DNA of 22,682 nt from JBBEDC01 sp040881505 (GCA_040881505.1 JBBEDC010000034.1:1-22682); one strand, 5' to 3'. Numbered from the stretch's first letter, positions 6,095 through 13,538 are shown. Numbers and translations: made by a program. Notes: generated from the sequence alone by a model not told the origin.

Positions 6095-7663
6095 CTACTC
6101 CACTATCTCTTCTTTGCGTTCTCGGATAAAGACAAACCATTCCTCCGCAACATCAATGAGGAGTTTAAAAGGAGCCTCGATAATGAGGTCCATCACGAAT
6201 ATGACAATGTTAAGCTGTGAGATGCCGGTAGATAGCCAGCGTCCAAATTCCAGCATAGGCAACGTCAGGAACGTGAATACTGCACTAATTGCACCCTCCC
6301 GACGCCTCACCAGCTGAACCTCTCGTATAGAACGACGAATGCGAAAAGCCAGAAAGCTGGTTAGCCCTAAGAAGACTACAAAGAAAAATGTTGCGACTAG
6401 AGAAAATTCCAAACGGTGCAGAATAGTAAATAGGATGTAGAAGAACGCCAACAGCAGGGTTGCATATATAGTGGCAAACGCCCAGCGCGTTATTAACCCA
6501 TAAGAACGCGTTGGGGTAACAACGATATTAGGAAGTCCTCCTTCACCAGTTGCGATGATACGGACCTGATCAATAATCCGAACTGTATTTTCATGCCCAG
6601 GCAAGCGCACGCTTACACTAAGGAAAAATAGGAGCATCGGATGAAATACAACATTAATGGCTAAAGCCAATAGATGAATCGTTTTTAGCACCAGCACTTC
6701 ATACAACAGCTCCAGTGGAAGTGTGAGGGCTGTTTTCGTGACAAGCAGGAACATCACGCTATGGAAGGCCCGCCGAGAAATTTTTTGCTGTACGTGAGTA
6801 ATGCGGGCACTAATGGCCTGTTTGGTCGCATCTTCGAGCGATTCAATCGAGGACCACGAATCTTGTGAGAACCGCAACAAATGCCACAGTACCCTATACG
6901 GGACGCTCACCGGCGTCAGCAAGCGCTGAAGACGAGGCTGCATCGGATGATCAATCAGTCGATTCATTTCCGCACGAAATGCTGGAAATCCTTCATGTAA
7001 TTGGTTTGCCTCTTGGGTCGTAAATGGCTCCCGCCGCCAGAACGGAAATCGATGGAGGAAATAATGATACAAAACAAGCGATTCACTCGATTCAAATAAC
7101 GCTTTATGGCAAGCAAAGTAGAGCTGAACTGGCCGGTCCTCCAACGCTATCGACTCATCAATCCATACCATTCGACGGTACGTATCCTGGTACATCACAT
7201 GAGCTAGCGAATCCTCTACATCCTGCGGGAAAAAGAGTCGATCGAGGGCAATCGCTACCAGTTGCAGAAAATACGCACGATCATCCGACGACAGTCCTGG
7301 AACGACCATTTTTGTTTTTGCAATAACTAACGCAACAGACCTAACTGCAGTTTTGGGAAGCTGCGGTACGTAGTGTGCTCGAATAAGTTCCTGCAATATC
7401 AAACTAGCAGTAAGCTCATTCGAACGGTCCTCTTCAATCCTACGCTCTACAATTCGAGCAATCGCATTATGCCGCAGAATATGCTCTTCATCAGGCTCCA
7501 AAGTATTGCGCAAGCGCTCGTAAGCAAAAGCGACACGACGAGTAGCCGATGATACAGAAATAGCCTCATCTTCTGTTATTGGGGCCGCTTCCCCAGATGA
7601 TTGAGCGAGGCTTCGTAAAGCAGAAATTTGATCCCGTACTATCATTGCCATAGGTAACTCCAT
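6095..7663 (-). CDS. Uncharacterised large membrane protein with a soluble N-terminal domain
   Basis: 522 aa from the first ATG. Residues 1-295 are hydrophilic, mainly helical and rich in Arg/Glu, with no motif I recognise. About six hydrophobic segments follow (roughly 301-319, 325-352, 392-415, 420-440, 458-472, 483-500). A loop with GEGGLPNIVV lies at 373-382 between the second and third. The C-terminus is charged (FIRERKEEIVE). Start is uncertain: in-frame ATGs are at 7663, 7651 and 7645. TAGTAT abuts the first, and GGAG lies 6 nt before the second, so 7651 is quite likely. Downstream of the DNPH1-like gene on the same strand. Similar unnamed proteins occur, as I recall, in Patescibacteria, but no function can be given. 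Confidence 0.85.
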   Translation of the reverse strand: MELPMAMIVRDQISALRSLAQSSGEAAPITEDEAISVSSATRRVAFAYERLRNTLEPDEEHILRHNAIARIVERRIEEDRSNELTASLILQELIRAHYVPQLPKTAVRSVALVIAKTKMVVPGLSSDDRAYFLQLVAIALDRLFFPQDVEDSLAHVMYQDTYRRMVWIDESIALEDRPVQLYFACHKALFESSESLVLYHYFLHRFPFWRREPFTTQEANQLHEGFPAFRAEMNRLIDHPMQPRLQRLLTPVSVPYRVLWHLLRFSQDSWSSIESLEDATKQAISARITHVQQKISRRAFHSVMFLLVTKTALTLPLELLYEVLVLKTIHLLALAINVVFHPMLLFFLSVSVRLPGHENTVRIIDQVRIIATGEGGLPNIVVTPTRSYGLITRWAFATIYATLLLAFFYILFTILHRLEFSLVATFFFVVFLGLTSFLAFRIRRSIREVQLVRRREGAISAVFTFLTLPMLEFGRWLSTGISQLNIVIFVMDLIIEAPFKLLIDVAEEWFVFIRERKEEIVE

Positions 7664-7693
7664 ATACTACTCCGCTTAGGCCGAGAAGCACAA
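7664..7693 (-). promoter_or_regulatory. Candidate promoter for the 522-aa membrane protein
   Basis: On the minus strand TTGTGC (7693-7688) and TAGTAT (7669-7664) are separated by 18 bp. The -10 directly touches the first ATG. Transcription would therefore begin inside the first codons, and translation would start at the ATG at 7651 or 7645. Confidence 0.4.
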
Positions 7694-7714
7694 CCGTATA
7701 TTCTCCTCATGTAT

Positions 7715-8089
7715 CTACAAAAGTTTTTCCAGCGCTTCAAAGACGTGTTCCTCTGTAACGTAGAGTTGGATATCGGATGTAACAAACTTAAGCGCAGGAG
7801 AAGGCTCTGCTCCTCCCTGATGAAAAGCAATGATCTTCTTCCCTTCCGCATTCGCCCAACCTAATTCAATTCCACTTCCAGTAGACGCAATTGATACTTC
7901 TACAAGTACAAGATCAGCCGCGGTAATTGCATCCTTTGTGCGCTGGACCTGCTCCTCTTCGCTATGCGGAAAAACTATTCTCACCTTTGGTTGCAATTCA
8001 GCAAACCGATTAATGGCATTAAAGAAGGCAGGTGTGTGCTGTATGCCTCCCGACGGATGCGAAACAAACCAAGTCTTTTTTCCTAACAT
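7715..8089 (-). CDS. DNPH1 / nucleoside 2-deoxyribosyltransferase-like protein
   Basis: 124 aa. The segment AADLVLVEVSIASTGSGIELGWA carries the family hallmarks: D59 and the putative catalytic glutamate E75 in GSGIELG. The N-terminal WFVSHPSGG takes the place of the glycine-rich nucleotide loop (GSIRGG in DNPH1). The family either swaps bases between deoxyribosides or, in DNPH1-like members, hydrolyses the N-glycosidic bond of (modified) deoxynucleoside 5'-monophosphates. The short length and fold pattern look closer to DNPH1. The location just downstream of two dTMP-kinase-family genes fits nucleotide-pool salvage or cleaning. Substrate is not predictable. No Shine-Dalgarno; 27 bp after the preceding stop. 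Confidence 0.75.
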   Translation of the reverse strand: MLGKKTWFVSHPSGGIQHTPAFFNAINRFAELQPKVRIVFPHSEEEQVQRTKDAITAADLVLVEVSIASTGSGIELGWANAEGKKIIAFHQGGAEPSPALKFVTSDIQLYVTEEHVFEALEKLL

Positions 8090-8116
8090 ATGAGTAAAAA
8101 TGCATTAAAAGTTAAC

Positions 8117-8779
8117 TTAGATCCTAGGGGCAATATGCCCCCAAACCTCATCATGAATATCCTGTCGAGTTCGTTCTTGGCCCGTTGAATCAGTGTTACT
8201 CACAATAAGCCATTTCTGCTCTCGCGCAAGGCGCATATAGCTCTTTCGAATTGCCATAAGCTTATCACGATGCTCATAGAGGTCTTTCTTCTTTCCAGAC
8301 TTATTTAACCTCTGAATAGCCAGAGAAACTGGAATATCTAACAATAGTACTGCTGTTGGCTTGAGAAGCTGAGGACTTCCCTCCCAGGCCAGCCACCTCA
8401 GCCAGGCAAGCATATCTTGGCGACGCTTCCCAGTAAGACCAATTGTCTGGTACGCCATCGTGCTTGTGCAATAGCGGTCTGAAATAAGGATATCCTTACT
8501 TCTCTCTCCTGCAATCCTCTGCATCTCTTCTAATTTGGAAAAAAAATCTTGCATGTATAGCAAAGATTGCTCTCGCCTGCTTAAAGGGTGCTTGTTCCTA
8601 TCATGTAGGTACTTTTGGTAGATCAACTGCCCGGTTGGGGCATCCTCTTGCGGAAAATGATACTGGTTTGGAGTGTATCCCTCTGCCGTGAGCCGCCGCG
8701 CTAAAAACTCTAGCTGCGTAGAGCCACCGCCAGCATCGAGTGATTCAATAATGAAAAATGGACGAGACTTTGCGGTCAT
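8117..8779 (-). CDS. Thymidylate-kinase-like protein with a degenerate Walker A motif
   Basis: 220 aa, TMK-type P-loop kinase fold. The N-terminus IIESLDAGGGSTQLEFLA aligns with the usual FEGxDGxGKSTQ, but the invariant lysine is Gly19. The codon is GGC, and the frame is clean on both sides. E12, D15, S20, T21 and Q22 are kept, as is the DR(Y) motif at D101-R102 (ISDRYCTSTMAYQ) that binds the acceptor nucleotide. The lid region is short and lysine-rich (NKSGKKKDLYEH). It may be a nucleotide kinase using another basic residue, a different enzyme, or a non-catalytic paralogue. It lies directly after the canonical tmk, with its own leaderless-type promoter. Confidence 0.85.
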   Translation of the reverse strand: MTAKSRPFFIIESLDAGGGSTQLEFLARRLTAEGYTPNQYHFPQEDAPTGQLIYQKYLHDRNKHPLSRREQSLLYMQDFFSKLEEMQRIAGERSKDILISDRYCTSTMAYQTIGLTGKRRQDMLAWLRWLAWEGSPQLLKPTAVLLLDIPVSLAIQRLNKSGKKKDLYEHRDKLMAIRKSYMRLAREQKWLIVSNTDSTGQERTRQDIHDEVWGHIAPRI

Positions 8780-8785
8780 TCTGTC

Positions 8786-8815
8786 AGTGTACTCATATGG
8801 CTCAGTGCCTGTCTA
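8786..8815 (-). promoter_or_regulatory. Promoter of the TMK-like gene, leaderless
   Basis: On the minus strand TAGACA (8815-8810, five of six bases of the -35 consensus) and TACACT (8791-8786) are 18 bp apart. TACACT ends 6 nt before the ATG at 8779, the same spacing as in other genes here. The TAG of the -35 is also the stop codon of tmk. Confidence 0.55.
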
Positions 8816-9520
8816 TTCCGCAATATGAGGGAAGGCGTCAAGAAATCGAGTCCACACCTTGGCCTGAATCTCCTCTATCGAGAGCAGTTTGTGATTTTCT
8901 GTGCAGATAATGCGGGCGTAACGAGCGGGATCAGCAGTAGTGAGGTGTTGATATTCAGCGTACAGTTGCTCTTGCACATGAATATGATCAGTATATTCAT
9001 CATCAGCCTGAAGTTTTGCCTTTCGCTTTTCGAGCAAGGCTGTTGTCACGACAGGAGGAACATCCAAAAAAATTGAAAGGTCCTCTACGGGCATGCCATT
9101 TGTGCCATACTCCTTTTCTCGCACGGCCTTGTATACCTCTTCTTTATCACGCTCACCGTCATGCTCAGCTGCTTCGACGGCTACAAACGCTAAACTACTA
9201 CCTACATAGCGATCATACACCACGACATCGCCTCTTTCTAAGGCAGCAAGAACCTCTTCACGATGCTCAGCTCGATTGCGGGCAAAGTATTCTAACTTTT
9301 CTTGCCAAGGAGTTGCATGCCAATCCCCCAGCTTGCCCTGAAGCCGTTTCTTTAGCTCTTGGCCAGATTTTGTTGTGTAGTCAGGGGTTTGAAACTTGCG
9401 AACAGTCTTTCCTAGCTGTTCTAACTTCTCAACAAATAATCGAGACTGAGTTTCTTTACCGGAAGAATCAAGGCCGTCAAATGCAACCAAAAGCCCCTTA
9501 TGCTTCCTCCCCGTATCCAT
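8813..9520 (-). CDS. tmk: dTMP kinase (canonical copy)
   Basis: Phosphorylates dTMP to dTDP with ATP. 235 aa. The P-loop region reads VAFDGLDSSGKETQ, with K22 present; Glu replaces the usual Ser/Thr after the lysine, a form I recall from other bacterial TMKs. The acceptor-site DRY motif is in VVVYDRYVGSSLAFV. The lid segment around EKRKAKLQADDEYTDHI contains lysines and arginine. A slightly long insertion follows the DRY motif (AAEHDGERDKEEVYKAVREK). The gene starts 5 bp after rplA, so it is probably cotranscribed with the ribosomal protein operon. TATAAG, 4 nt before the ATG, could also act as a -10. The start is set by family alignment: KGLLVAF follows closely. Confidence 0.93.
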   Translation of the reverse strand: MDTGRKHKGLLVAFDGLDSSGKETQSRLFVEKLEQLGKTVRKFQTPDYTTKSGQELKKRLQGKLGDWHATPWQEKLEYFARNRAEHREEVLAALERGDVVVYDRYVGSSLAFVAVEAAEHDGERDKEEVYKAVREKEYGTNGMPVEDLSIFLDVPPVVTTALLEKRKAKLQADDEYTDHIHVQEQLYAEYQHLTTADPARYARIICTENHKLLSIEEIQAKVWTRFLDAFPHIAE

Positions 9521-9525
9521 ATCGC

Positions 9526-10206
9526 TTATACCGTTAATCGTATAGATGGGCCCATAGTAGTATTGACTACTACATGGGGCAAAAACTGTCCTTTTTGAGT
9601 CGCGGGACGAGCTGCTCGTACTGCTTCAATGAGAGCCTCGATATTCTCTTCGATTTTATTTGCATCCCAGCTTACCTTTGCAACCCCTTCGTGAATATTA
9701 CCGAGTTGATCCATCTTAAATGCCATTTTTCCAGCAGAAAGCTCCTTTACAGCCGCCTCTACGTCTGGAGTCACTGTACCAGTCTTAGGATTAGGCATGA
9801 GTCCTTTAGGCCCAAGAATCTTTGCCACTTTTGCCACCTTGGCCATCATATCAGGCGAAGCAACGGTAATATCGGCATCAAGCACGCCCTCGGCTGCAAT
9901 CTTGTCGATTAGCTCTTGCCCGCCAACGAGCACTGCTCCAGCCGCCTTAGCAGCTTCTTGCTTTGACTTGTCATCAGTAAAGACTACAACCTTTTTCTGT
10001 TTAGGAGTCCCGTGCGGCAGCACTACGCTACCACGCACCGTTTGGTCAGACTTACTAGGATCAATTCCTAGGTGCATGTGGATCTCAACAGTCTCATCAA
10101 ACTTTGCCGCTGGATGTTCTTTTACAAATACAACTGCTTCAGATAGGCCCACTGCTTCTGTAGGGGTTTTCTCCTTTATAGCTTTGTATGATTTACTTCG
10201 TGCCAT
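9526..10206 (-). CDS. rplA: 50S ribosomal protein L1
   Basis: uL1 forms the L1 stalk of the large subunit, which moves deacylated tRNA out of the E site, and in other bacteria represses its own operon mRNA. 226 aa, normal length. The recognisable blocks are EAVVFVKEHPAAKFDETVEIHMH near the N-terminus, VRGSVVLPHGTPKQKKV, KILGPKGLMPNPKTGTV (the highly conserved RNA-binding region) and KMAFKMDQLGNIHEGVAKVSW. Only 5 bp separates it from rplK, without a Shine-Dalgarno. Its presence is informative because some Patescibacteria are reported to lack L1. Confidence 0.98.
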   Translation of the reverse strand: MARSKSYKAIKEKTPTEAVGLSEAVVFVKEHPAAKFDETVEIHMHLGIDPSKSDQTVRGSVVLPHGTPKQKKVVVFTDDKSKQEAAKAAGAVLVGGQELIDKIAAEGVLDADITVASPDMMAKVAKVAKILGPKGLMPNPKTGTVTPDVEAAVKELSAGKMAFKMDQLGNIHEGVAKVSWDANKIEENIEALIEAVRAARPATQKGQFLPHVVVNTTMGPSIRLTV

Positions 10207-10211
10207 ATCAG

Positions 10212-10631
10212 TTATTCAACCGTTATTCCCATAGATCGAGCCGTGCCTTCCACGATCTTCATGGCAGCTTCAACATCTCGAGCAGATAGGTCTTCTAGTT
10301 TACGTTCTGCAATTTCCCGTACCTGCTGCTTTGTAACCTTGCCTACCTTGGCAGTGTTTGGGGTTGCGGAACCACTTCCTACCCCTGCTGCCTTCTTGAG
10401 TAGCTCAGCGGCTGGAGGAGTCTTTAGTTTCAAATCCATCGAACGGTCGTCGAATATGGTAATTTCAACTGGTACCACGTCACCCTTCATATCTTTCGTC
10501 ATGTCATTAAAACGGGTAACGAAGTCGCTAATATTTACCCCGTGAGGACCTAAGGCCGTACCAACGGGTGGCGCCGGGGTGGCTTGGCCACCGCGGACTT
10601 GAAGTTTTAGTTTAGTGAGTACTACTGGCAT
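10212..10631 (-). CDS. rplK: 50S ribosomal protein L11
   Basis: uL11 forms the base of the GTPase-associated centre with 23S rRNA. 139 aa. The N-terminal domain carries KLQVRGGQATPAPPVGTALG and GVNISDFVTRFND. The C-terminal RNA-binding domain contains KTPPAAELLKKAAGVGSGS and KQVREIAERKLEDLSARDVEAA, ending in IVEGTARSMGITVE. The gene order nusG-rplK-rplA is the ancestral bacterial arrangement. A 42-bp gap separates it from nusG and holds no clear terminator. No Shine-Dalgarno precedes the ATG. Confidence 0.98.
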   Translation of the reverse strand: MPVVLTKLKLQVRGGQATPAPPVGTALGPHGVNISDFVTRFNDMTKDMKGDVVPVEITIFDDRSMDLKLKTPPAAELLKKAAGVGSGSATPNTAKVGKVTKQQVREIAERKLEDLSARDVEAAMKIVEGTARSMGITVE

Positions 10632-10673
10632 ATAGAGCTCGTATCGTGAGTGATTTTACGGTTTAAGTCAAAT

Positions 10674-11246
10674 TTAACCTTCTCGCTTAACCTGAAGGAA
10701 GTCCAATTCAACTGGTGTTTCGCGACCAAAGACATTAACCAATACCTTGACTGTCCCCTTTGCCTCGCTTACCTCAGCAATCTTTCCTTCAAAGTCTTTA
10801 AACGGCCCATCCATGATTTTAACTGAATCCCCCTCTTCTACATCCATCTTGTATTTCGGCTCATCCTCACCCATGCGGGAAAGAAGTCGCTTAATTTCAT
10901 CTTCAGATACGGGGGTTGGGGTTGTTCCTGAGCCTACGAATCCCGTGACGTTTGGAGTATTTCGAACGACATACCACGAGTCTTCAGTGACGATCATTTG
11001 TACGAGTACATATCCTGGGAATAGGCGCTCTTCAATCGTTCGGCGCTTGCCGTTCTTGACTCGGATTTTCTTCTCTCGAGGAACTACAACATCAAAAATC
11101 TTGTCTTCCATTCCCATAGACTCAATGCGCTGTCGCAGGTTTCGTGCCACGTTATCTTCATATCCGGAATATGTGTGCAGTACATACCACGATCGCCCAT
11201 CGGCGGCTACTTGCTGTGTTGGCTGTTCCTGGCTTTCTTGTGCCAT
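10674..11246 (-). CDS. nusG: Transcription termination/antitermination factor NusG
   Basis: NusG binds RNA polymerase, raises processivity and couples transcription to translation or Rho. 190 aa. The NGN domain starts at SWYVLHTYSGYEDNVARNLR and includes VVPREKKIRVKNGK, ERLFPGYVLVQM and VRNTPNVTGFVGSG. The KOW domain reads EEGDSVKIMDGPFKDFEG and ends with VELDFLQVKRE. A 20-residue Gln-rich N-terminal extension precedes the NGN domain. The ATG is 9 bp after the secE stop in an A/T-only spacer, indicating cotranscription with secE. Confidence 0.98.
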   Translation of the reverse strand: MAQESQEQPTQQVAADGRSWYVLHTYSGYEDNVARNLRQRIESMGMEDKIFDVVVPREKKIRVKNGKRRTIEERLFPGYVLVQMIVTEDSWYVVRNTPNVTGFVGSGTTPTPVSEDEIKRLLSRMGEDEPKYKMDVEEGDSVKIMDGPFKDFEGKIAEVSEAKGTVKVLVNVFGRETPVELDFLQVKREG

Positions 11247-11255
11247 AAATATAAA

Positions 11256-11459
11256 TTATATGACGGCTTCAACCGCCAATGTTAAGAGGTAATCAACTCC
11301 ACCGGTCAGCAAGCTTACTATCACCGAGCCAGCGATGACTATAAGGGTGTACCGTATAGTGGTTTCTCGTGAAGGCCACGAGACCTTTTTTAGCTCGTCT
11401 TTTGCTTCCCGCACAAATGCGATGCTGCGAGAGAAAAAGTTTCCTGATGAAGCTGCCAT
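11256..11459 (-). CDS. secE: Preprotein translocase subunit SecE
   Basis: 67 aa single-span SecE of the minimal type. It clamps SecY in the inner-membrane translocon. The amphipathic helix carries the conserved EAKDELKKVSWPSRETT block (about 18-34), followed by one transmembrane helix at roughly 38-62 (YTLIVIAGSVIVSLLTG). First gene of the secE-nusG-rplK-rplA cluster. The start ATG is the only one that leaves a normal N-terminus. No Shine-Dalgarno is visible. The 5' region holds a candidate promoter and a hairpin. Confidence 0.95.
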   Translation of the reverse strand: MAASSGNFFSRSIAFVREAKDELKKVSWPSRETTIRYTLIVIAGSVIVSLLTGGVDYLLTLAVEAVI

Positions 11460-11475
11460 ATCGATTGGTTTTTAA

Positions 11476-11494
11476 AACAGCCCTTTCGGGCGTT
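11476..11494 (-). terminator. Weak hairpin between gyrB and secE (terminator or leader structure)
   Basis: On the minus strand AACGCCC pairs with GGGC-T-GTT around a GAAA tetraloop, then TTTTAAAAA follows. The stem is short with one bulge and the T-run is only four. It may end gyrB transcripts. However, the best secE promoter (11503-11531) lies upstream of it, so it would also sit in the secE leader. Confidence 0.35.
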
Positions 11495-11502
11495 ATGGGT
11501 AG

Positions 11503-11531
11503 AATATACCCGAACACCCGAAAAAATACAA
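11503..11531 (-). promoter_or_regulatory. Candidate promoter for the secE-nusG-rplK-rplA cluster
   Basis: On the minus strand TTGTAT (11531-11526) and TATATT (11508-11503) are 17 bp apart. The -10 is inside an inverted repeat GGGTA/TACCC (11497-11511). The leader to the secE ATG would be about 37 nt, containing the GAAA-loop hairpin. Confidence 0.45.
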
Positions 11532-11537
11532 GCGGGG

Positions 11538-13481
11538 CTAAATATCCAAATTGGCCACTGCTTTAGCGTGCGTTTGGATCCACTTTTTCCGAGGAGCAAC
11601 GTCGTTGCCCATTAGCACATCGAACATATGATCAGCCTCTTCAGCGTCTGACACTGTCACTCGCTTCAAGACTCGATTTTGAGGGTCCATTGTCGTCTCC
11701 CATAGCTCTCCGGGATTCATTTCTCCCAACCCTTTATACCGCTGTAGGTTAATCTTTACATCTTCACTTGTTTTGAGTTTCTTCACCAGCTTTTCACGCT
11801 CTTCTTCGGTATAGACGTAGTGGGACTCTTTACCCTTTTCAACCTTATATAATGGTGGCTGGGCAATATAGAGATACCCACCAGATATAACTGGCTGCAG
11901 GTATCGGAAGAATAAAGTTAGGAGAAGGGTTCGGATGTGGGAGCCATCTACGTCGGCATCGGTAGCGATGATAACGCGGTGATATCGAAGTTTCTCAACT
12001 TCAAAGTCTTCGCCGATTCCGCCCCCAAGGGCAATAACCAAAGCCTTAATTTCATTGTTTGCCAACATTTTATCTAGTCGTGCCCGCTCCACATTCAAAA
12101 TCTTTCCTCGAAGCGGTAAAATTGCCTGAAATCTGCGATCTCGTCCTGATTTTGCCGAACCTCCAGCACTGTCCCCCTCTACAATAAACAGCTCACTGCG
12201 AGAAGCATCTCGCTCAGAACAGTCGGCGAGCTTTCCTGGCAAAGCAAACCCATCAAGAGCTCCTTTTCGCAAAACAGTCTCACGTGCTGCCCGAGCAGCC
12301 AGACGCGCCTTGGCAGCAAGCGCGACTTTTTCAACGATTGCCCGTGCCTCACGGGGGTATTCTTCGAGAAACGTCGTAAATGTTTCTGTCATCATTTGTT
12401 GCACATAGGTGCGCATTTCTGGAGTCCCAAGCTTGGCCTTTGTCTGGCCTTCAAACTGAGGTTCGCGCATCTTAACGCTCACAATCGCTGTAAGCCCTTC
12501 CTTCACATCATCAGACGTTAAATTATCATCTTTTTCTTTAAGATAACCGTTCTTGCGAGAGTAATCGTTTACGATACGAGTCAGAGCTGTACGAAACCCT
12601 GTTAGATGGGTACCACCTTCAATCGTGTGAATATTATTGGCAAACGTTAATACCGAGTCGTTATATGAGTCGGTATACTGCAGCGCCACCTCTACTAAGC
12701 GGTCTTCTTCAAACTCCTTACGAGCATAAAAAATCTCTTCGTGTTTGGGGTCCTTACCAAGGTTGATCTGACGAACATATGATTTAATTCCTCCCTCAAA
12801 AAGGAAGGTGTAATTATGCGTTTTACCGGCTTCTCTCTCATCCACAAGATGAATCCGAACTCCTGGGGTTAGATAGGCCTGTTGGCGGAGGTGTTGTAGA
12901 ACATAGTCCCAATCAAAGTCAGTTTCGCTAAAAATCTCCTTATCTGGCTTAAATGTAATAGTGGTACCAGTATTTTTTGTACTTCCATGCTTTCGTACCT
13001 GATTTTGAGCCGCCCCTCGCTTGTACATTTGCTTGTACACCCCGCCATCGCGATACACTTCAGCCTCTAACCATTCAGATAAGGCATTTACTACTGACAC
13101 ACCCACGCCGTGCAATCCACCCGACACCTTGTATCCCTCACCGCCAAACTTCCCTCCAGCGTGCAGCACTGTCAAAACAGTCTCCAAGGCAGACTTTTTC
13201 GTTTTGCTGTGTTTTTCAACAGGAATACCTCGTCCATCGTCAGTGACCGATATGACATCATCAGGCAAAAAACGAATTCGTACACTGGATGCATGCCCTG
13301 CCATTGCCTCATCAATAGAGTTGTCAACGACTTCCCAAATTAAGTGGTGCAGGCCTTCTTTGCCAGTACTCCCGATATACATACCCGGACGTTTTCGTAC
13401 CGGTTCGAGTCCTTCAAGAACTGTAATGTCCTTTGCCCCGTATGATCCTTTTGAAGTAGGTTTTTTAGCCATAAAACTCAT
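11538..13481 (-). CDS. gyrB: DNA gyrase subunit B
   Basis: ATPase subunit of the type IIA topoisomerase that introduces negative supercoils. 647 aa from the ATG at 13481. The GHKL ATPase has EVVDNSIDEAMAGHA (catalytic E50, N54), DDGRGIPVEKH and GGLHGVGVSVVNALS. The transducer domain follows. The TOPRIM domain has LFIVEGDSAGGSAKSGRD and ATDADVDGSHIRTLLLTLF, and the C-terminus has QRYKGLGEMNPGELWETTMD. No long insertion, so it is the short (Gram-positive-like) form. ParE is a close relative; the GyrB-like C-terminal PGELWETTMD favours gyrB, but gyrA is not in the window. Start choices are TTG 13484, ATG 13481 and ATG 13472; CTTAAT lies 6 nt before 13481. Confidence 0.95.
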   Translation of the reverse strand: MSFMAKKPTSKGSYGAKDITVLEGLEPVRKRPGMYIGSTGKEGLHHLIWEVVDNSIDEAMAGHASSVRIRFLPDDVISVTDDGRGIPVEKHSKTKKSALETVLTVLHAGGKFGGEGYKVSGGLHGVGVSVVNALSEWLEAEVYRDGGVYKQMYKRGAAQNQVRKHGSTKNTGTTITFKPDKEIFSETDFDWDYVLQHLRQQAYLTPGVRIHLVDEREAGKTHNYTFLFEGGIKSYVRQINLGKDPKHEEIFYARKEFEEDRLVEVALQYTDSYNDSVLTFANNIHTIEGGTHLTGFRTALTRIVNDYSRKNGYLKEKDDNLTSDDVKEGLTAIVSVKMREPQFEGQTKAKLGTPEMRTYVQQMMTETFTTFLEEYPREARAIVEKVALAAKARLAARAARETVLRKGALDGFALPGKLADCSERDASRSELFIVEGDSAGGSAKSGRDRRFQAILPLRGKILNVERARLDKMLANNEIKALVIALGGGIGEDFEVEKLRYHRVIIATDADVDGSHIRTLLLTLFFRYLQPVISGGYLYIAQPPLYKVEKGKESHYVYTEEEREKLVKKLKTSEDVKINLQRYKGLGEMNPGELWETTMDPQNRVLKRVTVSDAEEADHMFDVLMGNDVAPRKKWIQTHAKAVANLDI

Positions 13482-13490
13482 CAATTCATT

Positions 13491-13514
13491 AAGAAAAGGA
13501 GGGTAAAATCCTCC
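13491..13514 (-). terminator. Intrinsic terminator between pheT and gyrB
   Basis: On the minus strand GGAGG-ATTTTAC-CCTCC is followed by TTTTCTT. The GC-rich 5-bp stem and T-run fit a rho-independent terminator for the pheS-pheT transcript. It ends only 9 bp before the gyrB ATG. Confidence 0.6.
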
Positions 13515-13529
13515 CTCTCACTCAGCTAT

Positions 13530-13538
13530 ATATTACCA
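13530..13538 (-). promoter_or_regulatory. Extended -10 element upstream of gyrB
   Basis: TGGTAATAT on the minus strand is a good extended -10, but no -35 is found 16-18 bp upstream. If used, the pheT terminator hairpin would lie within the gyrB leader. Confidence 0.35.

Noticed and set aside
6069..6317. 82-aa plus-strand ORF after dut
   Set aside because: It overlaps the end of dut and the antisense of the membrane protein gene, and has low-complexity Ser/Arg composition typical of a shadow frame.
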